Below, one piece after another: positions 37,701-49,700 of a stretch of 64,000 nucleotides of DNA. The DNA is from Fragum whitleyi (taxonomy: Eukaryota; Mollusca; Bivalvia; Cardiida; Cardiidae). Location of the stretch: contig OX411552.1 in NCBI GenBank assembly GCA_948146395.1, positions 48,557,058 to 48,621,057 of the forward strand. Direction: 5' to 3'. The notes beneath the pieces are model-generated. The model was not told where the DNA came from. It searched no databases and was given only the letters and a program-made list of their open reading frames with translations. The number at the start of each line of letters is the position of its first letter. The stretch's first letter is position 1. The translations under genes and the position numbers were made by a program.

Positions 37701-40700
37701 AGCACTAGGGGGGAGGGGGTAGTACTTTTGTGAAAACTTTGTAATCTTTAACCTTCTTCTTCTTTTGAACAAGGAGCCTGACAGATTTGAATATTGGCAT
37801 GGATGATCAGCATATGGACCTTTATATAAATAGCTAAAATCATGACTGTAGATTCACCAGGTGCGGAGCACCAGGGGGGAGAGGGTAGTACTTTTGTGAA
37901 AATTTTGTAATCTTTGACCTTCTTCTTCTTCTGAACCACAAGCCCTACAGACTTAAAAATTGGCATGGAGGATCAGCTCATAGACCTTAATAAAAATAGC
38001 TAAAATCATGACTGTAATGCCACCAGGTGCAGAGGACCAGGGGGGAGGGGGTAGTACTTTTGTGAAAACTTTGTAATCTTTAACCTTCATCTTCTAATGA
38101 ACCAGGAGCCCTACAGACTTCAATATTGGCATGGGTGATAAGCATATGGATCTAAAATAAAATAGCTAAAATCATGAATGTAGGGCCACCAGATGCGGAG
38201 CATTAGGGGGGAGGGGATAGTATTTTGGATCAAATTTGAAATCTTTAACCTTTTTCTTCTCCTGGATCAGGAACCATACAGACTTGAAAATTGTCATGGG
38301 TGATCAATGTATTGATATTAATTAAAATAGCTAAAATCATGACTGTAGGGTCACCAGGTGCTGAGTGTCTTGGGGAGGGGTTAGTACTTTGGATCATTTT
38401 TGAAATCTTTAAACTTCTTCTAATGAACCAGGAGTCCTACAGACTTGAAAATTGGTATGGATGATCAGCATAATTATGGACATTAATTGAATTAGCTAAA
38501 ATCATGACTGTAGATTCACCAGGTGTAGAGCATCTTGGGGGAGGGGGTGCTTTGTTGAGAATTTTGAGTCCCTACAGCCTTTATATTTGACATGGATTGA
38601 TCAACTCATTAAAGAAAACTTTAAAAGTCTCAGACTCAGCCTGTATATCTGGCATAGATTAGCTGATCACAGACCTTTTATGAAAAAAGCTGAAATAAAT
38701 AATGACCAGCGGAGGAGCAGAGGGGGGAAGGATTAATTCAAATGTTATCTGATTGAATAAGTGAAAATCTCTTTTTCTGTGGTTGCATGGACATACCTAG
38801 GTAATGAAGCTTTTTTCTCAGGTGAGCGACCCAGGGCCAACGGCCCTCTTGTTACATGCCTGTGATTTTATAATTGAGAAAACATTGTGAAAAAAGAAGT
38901 AATTGCTTCTGACAAGCAATTTCTTCTTTTTCCACAATTTTTCTACCCTACCGAATGGCTATTTGTCAAATTAAATCCACTTTAAATTTTCGTCTGCAAA
39001 ACCTTTGAATTTGGACAGGTCCAAAATTTTGTAAAACAGGAAAGGGTGAAATGAAGTGTGAATGACAGGTGTTGATATTGTTGTGTTGTAGGAAGATGAA
39101 AATGACGTTCAAGACGATGATCAAGATGAGCCTATGGAAGGTGAAGAGAACATGGCTGCTGAAACCGTGCCACAGTATGTTATAATCAAGTTGATATTCT
39201 GAGTACTGAATTTCCTCTAATAAGCGTACCCTCCCTTAAAGTAGCCGCCATCATAGCGCAGTTGGTAGCGCCTTGGACTGTCAATCTAGACTTCGCGGGT
39301 TCGATCCCCGACGGCGGCACTCATTCTCTCCAACTATTTGTCTCTCACCAATGGGTTGATAATCATAGACCTATGTGAGATAGCGGATGGAGGCTAGGAA
39401 AGAATGTGGTGGTTGTACTGGTGAGAGAAATACCAGGAATCCATTGTTAGGTGCTCCAGCCGCCGCGATATAATTGAAATAATATTGAAAGCGGCGTTAA
39501 ACTCCATTAATTCAATCAATAAACTCCCTTAAAGTAGTCTCACCCCTACACTTTTTTACTCGGAACATAGTCTAAATTTCTAAATTCTGAGTATGGATTG
39601 ATCTGGTGCATTTTGTTTTACCGTTGGCAGTCTGTCTATCTGAAAGGTGTAACTACCATTTTGCAAGTGTGTAATATCCTCTTTCGAAATATCCTTGTTG
39701 AATGATTAAAACACCATGACTACAGCTTACTGTAAACGGGGTATTGTGACGGTGGTTTTATTTTGGCTGTATTGGCGGTCGAGCTATGATGCGCAAAAAT
39801 TAATCCACCGCCAATATTTGTCCTTATAAAATGAATAAAATCCTTTATTATAAGGGAAATGTAATCTTGCTTGATGTACATTTTAGTAAATATTAATTTA
39901 GCTTTTTATCAAAGATATGCAAACCATACTTTTTCGAATTGGAATAGGAAAATCGGCTGACAAAGTTAACATTCATCCATGTCTAATGAAAAAAAACAAA
40001 CAACACATTTCAAGATTCCAGATTCAAGTTGGTTGATATATTTTAATGACAATCAAGGGGAAATGTGTGAAAAACAGTAACACGAGTTATTACTCTTGAG
40101 AAAGGTGTGAAAACAAACTATTGTTTACTTTCTAGAAAACTGAGACTACTCTAGAAAATTGCATTTCTTATCGATTGAACAACAAAAATAAAAAAATAAA
40201 CGGCCAAATGTGGACACCGCCAATATAATGCCGTTTACAGTATTCAAGCTGTAGTTACGATGTTTTGATCATTCACCAACTCTCAAGGCATACAAAGAGA
40301 GCCCTTGGCCCTGTTATTATAAAACATCTCTCATTCCATAGAGAATTTACCTAAATTATGACTATGGATAAAGATGAAAATTTAACAAGTGCCTGAATAC
40401 AAATGATTATGTTGGTAAATTGTTACTTAGATTTACTGCCTAGACTGTTATATTCCAGATTCAGCATAACTAAAGCTTAGAGACACAACATTTACCACAG
40501 AGTAAAATGGAACAAAATCATATTCTTATACCAGATATTGGATAGTTATTTAGTGTAGACAAAGATCAGACTGAACATAAGTACAGTCTGATCTTTGTCA
40601 ACACTTACAGCCTGGCAGGAACATTCTAGATTCATTATACAGATAGTCAGACTCCCAACATTTTATCTTTCAGAGTAAAACCACAGAAACCGAGAAAGCC

Positions 40701-43700
40701 TAGAAAGAAAGAGAAATATTCCCTACCCGTCTCCATGGTAAAGAAAGCCTATATGAGATTTTCTGATAAAAGGTTGTCAAAGGACGCCTTGGAAGAAGTT
40801 ATGAAAGTGTAAGTTGAGCCTACCTTCCCCTTTTTAGCTCGCCCGGGGCAACAGTCTCGGAACAGCTATTGTCATACCCTCGGATGTCAGCATTGGTGTT
40901 GGCGTCCGCATTAGGTTATTTTTTTTTAATTCTGTCAATATTAATCCTAGAGGCTTTATATTTTACACAAACACTCATTAGGTTATAGGCTTTCATTTAA
41001 GACAAGCACCCATGTCAAAATGACCTTGAGACACTGACCTTGACCCTATTAAAAAAAAACTTTAACCAAAAACTTTAACAGAAGAAACCTTAACCAAAAA
41101 AACTTAAACTTGGCTTTTATTTTCTGAATGCTTTACCTAGGGACGACATTACTTCATTCATGCACTCACCACATGATGTGCACCAGAGACCAAGTGCCTT
41201 GTCATTTTGACCTAGACCTTTTATGGACTTATAGAAACTTTAACCAAAAACTTTTTTCCTTGCATATATTTTTTGAATGATTTTACCTAGGGACATAATT
41301 ACTTCATATACACACTCATTAGGTGATAGGCTTTCACCAGAGACCAAGCTCCTTAACATTTTGACCTTGACCTTGACTTTTTTATGGACTTAGAAAAACT
41401 TTAACCAAAAACCGTTAACCTTGCTTATATTTTTTTTAATGATTTTACCTAGGGACATTATTACTTCATATACACACTTACTAGGTGATAGGCTTCCACC
41501 AAAGACCAAGCTCCTTAACATTTTGACCTTGACTTTTTTATGGACTTAGAAAAACTTTAACCAAAAACCGTTAACCTTGCTTATATTTTTTTAATGATTT
41601 TACCTAGGGACATCATTACTTCATATACACAAACTCATCAGGTTGGCGCCAGTTACCAAGGTCCTTGATAATTTGACCATGACTGTTTATGTACTTGTAT
41701 AAACTTTAACAAATAACTGAAATCTTAATTATATTTTCTGAGTGCTTATACCTATGGCCATTATGCCTTTATTTCTTTCTTTTCTCTAAATCAGACTGAT
41801 TTTTGACCTTGAACTTTGGTCAAGCGCTGTTTGTGACAAGCAGCAGTTTGGGCGAGCTACATTGTCCGCTGACAACTCTTGTTATATATATTATGGAATC
41901 ACCTGTGCCATCCAGCGTCCGGCAGCGTGTACTTCTTGTCCCGAGCATAACTCTGTAACCTAATGTCCGATTTTCTTGAAACTTTGCAGGTATATTCTTC
42001 TCCTCATTACAGAGTGCAGTGAACAAGAACCATAACTCTCCCTGGCCTATTTTTAGCTCACCTGAGCACGAAGTGCTCAAGGTGAGCTATTGGGATCGTA
42101 GAATGTCCGTCGTCCGTCGAGCGTCGTCCACAATTTCTTTAAACATCTTCTCCTCCTAAACCAGTTGGCCAATCTTGATGAAACTTGGCAGGGATGTTCC
42201 TTGGGTCAAGCTCTACCAAAGTTGTTCAAAAAAATGAAATCCACCCTTAACTTTCCCTTTGCCCTTAACAAAAAGGGTGAAAATATGAATATTTTCTAAA
42301 ATCTTCTTCTCTGAAAACAGAAGGCAGACAGCTTTCATATTTGGTATGTAGCATCATCTAGTGGACCTCTACCAAGTTTGTTCATATCAAGACCCTGGGG
42401 TCATATTTGGGCTTTGCCCCGGCCCAACCCTTCTTACATAGAGTCAAAGAGCAAAAATCTTTAAAAATCTTCTTCTCTGTAACCAGATGGCAGACAGCTT
42501 AAATATTTGGTGTGTAGCATCACCTAGTGGGCCTCTACCAAGTTTGTTCATAACAAGACCCTTGGGTTATATTTGGGCTTTGCATGGGTGCATCCCTTTA
42601 TCTCTTATGAGGATGAAGGGTAAAAAATGAAAATCTTCAAAAATCTTCTTCTCTGAAACCAGAAGGCAGACTGCTTTAATATTTGGTATGTAGCATCATC
42701 TATTGGACCTCTACCAAGTTTGTTCATATCAAGACCCTGGGGTCATATTTGGGCTTTGCCCGGGCCCAACCCTTTTTACATAGAATCAAAGTACGAAAAT
42801 CTTTAAAAATCTTCTTCTCTGTAACCAGATGGAAGACAGCTTTAATATTTGGTGTGTAGCATCACCTAGTGGGCCTCTACCAAGTTTGTTCATATCAAGA
42901 CCCTTGGGTCATATTCGGGCTCTGCACGGGTGCATCCCTTTATCTCTTATGAGCACGAAGGGTAAAAAAATGAAAATCTTCAAAAATCTTCTTCTATGAA
43001 ACCAGAAGGCAGACAGCTTTCATATTTGGTATGTAGCATCATCTAGTGGACCTCTACCAAGTTTGTTCATATCAAGACCCTAGGATGATATTTGGGCTCC
43101 ACTCAGGCGCAACCCTTTTTACATAGAATCAAAGAGCGAAAATCTTTTAAAATCTTCTTTAATTGATACCAGAGGGCACACTGCTTTCTTTTTTGGTATG
43201 TAGTATCATCTTGTGGGCCCCTACCAAGTTTGTTCATATCAAGACCCTGGGGTCACATTTGGGTCCACCCGGGTGCATCCCTTTTTACATAGAATCAAAG
43301 AGCAAAAAGGCATATCTGTCCGGCTCTTGGCTGAAAACGTTCCATGGTATTGATCTTAGGCAATTATCTTCTTTTTGACATCTACCTATCTTATTAATGT
43401 GATGTCCCAGGGGTCATAGAGACTCAGGTGAGCGATCTAGGACCATCTTGGTCCTCTTGTTTGAGTTATTGCCTTTTGTTTTTTTTCTAACTTGGATCTT
43501 GTCCGGAGCCTGTCTACACAAAAATAGTCTAAAAGATATGCATTCAAAATCACTTCAGTTCTACTCTGAACCCAAAATCACAGCAAGCTGTGTGACGGGC
43601 GTATCTTATGACAATTTGGCACCTTGTTCCAAATAAAAATTTAATTCTAGATGTGTTCACAAAGATTCATGCATATTGATTGGCTGGAAAATTGGTAACA

Positions 43701-46700
43701 TGACTCAATGAAAACAATTTTGATTATGCAGCTTTTTTGTAAGCTCCTGCAGAAAGTAATCCCTAAAACTATCTGTGTATTTGAGGGTAAATCTTACATT
43801 TTGGCTTCAAAAAATTGAATTTTAAGATCTGAAAAGATTTTTTGTTGATTTCTTGGAGGTATGAAACTAAAAACTTAATCACACTCATGTATTAATCCGC
43901 TTGGCGTATTCATACAGTTTGATTATGTTTTTAGCTCCACTGGCTGAAAGCCACTGGGGCTATTGTCATGGCGTTGTGTCCGTCGTGCGTCCGTCCCTCC
44001 ATCCGTGCGTGCGTGCGGTCGTAAACTTTTTATGCCCCCGATAGGGAGGCATCATAAATTTGACTTGTCCGTCCGTCCGTCTGTCCGTCCGTCCGTCATT
44101 CCGTCCAAAAACTTTAACATTGGCCATAACTTCCTTATTACTTAACATATTCGCATCATACTTTACCACAACATTCCTTGGTACATTACCTTTCTGTAGG
44201 CACATACTTTGGTGACCTTGACCCCTGGATGACCTTGACCTTCAACATAGATTGGCCATAATTTAAAATCAAAGCGGTGTCGGGGGCATTGTCATGTTAC
44301 AGTGACAGCTCTTGTTCTTTAAAAATCTTCTCCTCAGAAACTACTGGATGAATTTTAACCAAACTTCACATGACTGATCCTTGGGTGACCCTCTTTCAAA
44401 GTTGTTCAAGAAATTTTGATCCAATGAAAAACATGGATTAAATGGGTGTGGCTAATTTCCAAATATGGTAAAAAGTGACTTTTCTCAGATTCTAATTGAT
44501 AGATACAAATTAAATCTTACATGAATGATGCTTGGATGACCCTTTATCAGTCTACCAAAAATTATTGTGATCGGATGAAAAATATGCATTTTATGGGCGG
44601 AGGTCATTTCTCTATATGTTATATAGTGGAAACTTTGAAAATCATTTTCTCAGAATGTAATTGATGGATATAAACCAAATTTCACTGGAATGATCCTTGG
44701 GTGACCCTTTATCAGTCTACCAAAAATTTTTGTGATCGGATGAAAAATATGTATTTTATGGGCGGAGGTCATTTCTCTACATGTTATATATTGGAAACTT
44801 TGAAAATCATTTACTCAGAATGTTATTGATGGATATAAACCAAAATTCACTGGAATGATCCTTGGGTGACCTTTCATCAGTCTACCAAAAATTATTGTGA
44901 TCGGATGAAAAATATGCATTTTATGGGCGGAGGTCATTTCTCTATATGTTATATAGTGGAAACTTTGAAAATCATTTTCTCAGAATGTAATTGATGGATA
45001 TCAACCAAATTTCACTGGAATGATTCTTGAGTGAAGCTTTATCAGTCTGCCAAAAATTATTGTGATCAGATGAAAAATATGTATTTTATGGGCGGAGGTT
45101 ATTTCTCTATATGTTATATAGTGGCATTTTTGAAAATCATTTCAACATCAGTAGAACCCAAAATATCTTAAAATCTAGTCAAACCTTAGATTTGCTATTT
45201 CAAGAATTTCAAGCCTGTGGAGCGACTCAAGCCATTCATGGCTTTCTAGTTAGTTTCATAGTTTCATACCCCCATGAAGCAAATACTCTCTTCATCTCTT
45301 CAATACAAAGGAGTCCTGACAAGAAAATAAGGAGTCTTGCACTCCTGCAATTCCATCAGTATTGAATCCTGAATCTATCTCAGTTGGGATTTCAGTATCG
45401 GGGGTCTAAGTTTGTCTTGTCTGTCATCAAACAATTAGCCAAAGCTATTTTGACTGGTTTGATTCCCCCCCCCCCCCCACACACACACACAAACACACAT
45501 TGGCTAATGTGATAAGCAGCTGGTGGTTTAGATGAAATGTTGGTTGAAAAAAGATAACCTGGGGCCTGTTTTACTATCGTTCTTGCATAAAAGATAATCG
45601 TAAGTCAAAATCGTACCTGAAGTTTTCATCTATTGTAACGTTGGACTCTGCCTTACAATATCTCATTGGAATCGTCTTTAGAAGACGATTCCAGTGAGAT
45701 GATGCATGGCAGAATTCCATATTTAGTAACTTCTGTAGAAGCAACTTCAATTTTTAGCTCCACTGGCCGAAAGGCCAGCGGGCTATTGTCATGGCGAGGC
45801 GCCCGTGCGTCCGTCCGTCCGTAAACTTTTACTTTAAAAATCTTCTCCTCATAAAGTACTGGATGGATTCCAATCAAATTTCACAGGAATTTTCCTTGGG
45901 TGATCCTCTATCAGATTCCTTCAAAGATTTTTAATCGGTTGAAAATCATGGCTGTAGTGGGCGTGGCTAATTTCCATATATGGTAGTAGGTGGCTTTTCT
46001 CAGAAACTAATTGATGGATATTTACCAAACTTCACATGAATTATCCTTGAGGGGCCCTCTATCAGCCTACAAAAAATCATTGTGATCAGATGAAAAATAT
46101 GTATTTTATGGGTGGAGGTCATTTCTCTATATGTTATATAGTGAAAACTTTGAAAATCATTTTCTCAGAATCTAATCGATAGATATCAACCAAATTATAC
46201 ATGAATGATACTTGAGTGACCCTTTTATCAGTTAAGCAAAAATTATTGTGATCGGATGAAAAATATGCATTTTATGGGCGGAGGTCATTTCTCTATATGT
46301 TATATAGTGAAAACTTTGAAAATCATTTTCTCAGAACCTAATTGATAGATATCAACCAAATTTTAAATGAATGATTCTTGAGTGATCCTTTATCAGTATA
46401 GCAAAAATTATTGTGATTGGATAAAAAATATATATTTTATGTGCGGAGGTCATTTCCCTATATGTTATATAGTGTAAACTTTGAAAATCATTTTCTCAGA
46501 ACCTAATCGATAGATATCAACCAAATTTTACTAGAATGATTCTTTAGTGATCCTTTATCAGTCTATTAAAAAATATTGTGATCAGATCAAAAATATGTCT
46601 TTTATGGGCAGAGGTCATTTCTTCATATATAGGGTAAAACAAACTATCCTGAAAGGTTAAACAGATGGATTAGATATCATGGAAATTTTATTTCTGTGAA

Positions 46701-49700
46701 GTTGTATCATTTGATTAGATGAACAGCATATTTTTTTTATTGGTAGAGGGTATTATAACATATTAAGTGAAATATTTGATCACCCTTTTGGTATCTTCTC
46801 AATGATGAATTTTTCTAGACTTGTTAAATTTAATAGGTGTAATGATTATAGATTAGAAGGAAATTCAAATGTATAGAAACATTAGTTGAAATAAGTAGCC
46901 TGAGAATACCCACTCAGAATTGGTGAGTTTAGTTGAACGCAGGGTGAATCTGCACAGAGTGTAAAATGATGTTCTGACCTCCTGACATTCAGAGTGGGGT
47001 AGAAAGAGTTGAGTTTACTGCACTCTAAGGCATTGGGCAGAATAAAATAAATATATTGGATTGAATATTTTACTTCTTATTATCATTAGTTAGAATTTTG
47101 TTTTTATGACAAACAATTGTGAAGTAACATCTTTTAGTAGTGTTTAATTAAAAGAAGAAAGATCTAAAATCAAAATTTTGCAGACCAACACCAGTATATT
47201 GTGCAGTAACATTCTGTTAGTTTTGAAATTCTTATATTTGGATTTTAACAAAATATCACTAGAATGATCCTTGGGTGACCCATTATCAGACTGCACAAAA
47301 TTATTGTGATTAAATGAAAAATATTTGTGTAACAGGTAGAGGTCAATTTTGTTATTCACTGATCATGATTTTTTTATGCAGAAATATTTCAGCATATGAC
47401 CCTTATTTACTTGAAATAAACATTCACTCATTCATTCACTTCAATTCTCATTTAAACAGCTTTATCATCCTCTAATAGTCATTATTTGGATATTCAGGCC
47501 TGTGGAGCGAATCAGGCGCTCAAGCGCCTCTAGTTAACTTACGCAAGAAAAAGATCTTAAGATTATTAGTAAAACGGGCCCCAGTTATAGATTTTATTTC
47601 ATATACAGATGTGAGGTGTACTGGGACAATCTGATTGCAGATCTTATGGCTTACGCAAAACATGCTGGTAGGAAAAAGATTAACATGGATGACTTTGCAC
47701 TACTCTTTAAAAGGTCAGTTAAGCTTCATTATTCCCTGCCCCCCTTTCATGAAGTCTGGGTATTTACAATGTACTTTAAACATGACCGAGGATGTGGCAA
47801 TACAGAATTTCTCCAATTGTCCTTGGACAAGGAAAAGATTATTATTTACTTGTCCTTGATCAGAAATAACATGTCATAAAAAAAAGAAAATTAATCAATT
47901 TTGAGAAAACATTGTTTTTATACAAGAAAATGCTGGACTTGGAAGTCTGGGTATATCACTTTACTCATGACCAGAGATGTAGCAATACAGAATTTCTCCA
48001 CTTGTCCTTGGACAAGAAAAGATGATTATTTACTTGTCCTGTATCAGAAATAACGTGTCATCAAAAAAGAAAATTAATCAATTTTGAGAAAACATTGTTT
48101 TTAAGGAAGAAAATGGACCCCAGCATTTTCTTCATTAAAAACAATGTTTTCTCCCCTTTGATGTTTGTACTAAACAGATAAATCTCTTGGATCTGTTTAG
48201 TACCATTCTAATATTTGTCCTGGTATTAACTTGTCCATGGACAAGTGGCATAGAAAAAAGTACTTGTCCACAGGTAGAAAAACCCATGTTGGACAATTCG
48301 GCAGAGGAATTCCATTATTCCACACCCCTGCTCATGACAGTCGATCAGTCTGTCTGTCCCTCAGTCAATATACCAATCTTTGTCAAGATGATAATCTGAC
48401 AGAATTGAGTCAGGGTCAACCAATTGGCACAGATATTTATCTTAAAATGTAAATCAATGGCTCAGTGAGAAACAGTTATGGCAACTTTTTTGTGCTGAGC
48501 CATCAAAATTATCCCCATTGATTTTGAATTCAATCTGTCGAAGGTCATAAAACCTGGGTGAGCTTGAACTTTGTGACATTATTTGGATGATAATTTGAGA
48601 CAGAATTAAGCTAGGGATGCATGAATACTGTAAAAGCTCTAATAGAACCCTGGAATAATCATATTTTGATAATAAAGGGATGAGCTTTTATTTGAGGCTA
48701 TATATGGATATACTATATGCTATACTATATGCTACATATCAATGACTCAGTGCAAAATAGTTGTAACTGCCTATAAACATATAGGCAGTTATAAATGTTT
48801 CACACTGAGTCATTGATATTTGTTAAAACCATGAAAAAATGGCCAAAAATAAACATGCAAAATATTAACTTTTGATTAGGGAAAAGGTGCATGAATCCTT
48901 TGTTGAATTTTTAGTGACCTTGATTTTGTTGGTATTGGCCTTTATTAGAAGCTTCAATAGATTGTGAAATCACATGAAAAATGGTCGATTTCAACCTCCC
49001 AAAAGGAATTTAAAGGTTTTATAAGAGCATGGGGCTCTTGTTGAATTTTTGGGTAAGCTTGGACATTTATCTCTAGATGAATTTGATTCCTGAAACAGAG
49101 CTACAGTTAGAGGGAGTTTTCAAATGAGTACCCACTACATAGGGTTTCATTGTGAAATAAAGTTTTTAGAATGGCCTTAAACACCCCCCCCCCCTTATCT
49201 GGACTCCTGCTAAAATGAAATGGATTGAGAAGCTGGTGGCTTAGTTGAAGTACTGAGGTCGTTAACATTTGCAGAGACCCGAAAAATGGTTTAACGCCGA
49301 AGTGTGAAGCACGAGAGTGTTAAAGCATTTTGAGGGTCTCTGCACATGTTAATGCTCGAAAAAATGTGAATTGACACTATTATTGCATGAAAATAAAGAC
49401 TATAGTATTTATTCAGAGGTTACAAAAAAAATTATAAATAGGAATGTTTTAAAACTAGCTCTTAACCATCTAATGTGCCAGCAAATATTGTATGCATTGC
49501 ATCCTCACTTTTGTTTATACTTTAAGCAGCCAGCCTTCAATTCTATTCTCAAATATGTCGGGTGGTCTCTTAGTCAGATGATCCATGCAGGATGGCTGGG
49601 CTGAATATTGGCTGGCCACTTGCAACATGAAGGGGGGGTTGATAAATGGGTCGTCTTAGGGGCTGTAGTTACAAAGAATGACAAAACTCAAAACGTTTCT

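Noticed and set aside
39244..39320. Candidate tRNA gene with a GTC anticodon
   Set aside because: It is the head of a full-length SINE with target-site duplication, with a mismatch at the acceptor base, and similar heads recur at 31549, 51517 and 53113.
43963..44205. Overlapping plus- and minus-strand frames rich in Arg/Pro/Ser or Arg/Thr/Asp
   Set aside because: Translations of the CCGTCCGTC simple repeat and flanking element sequence.
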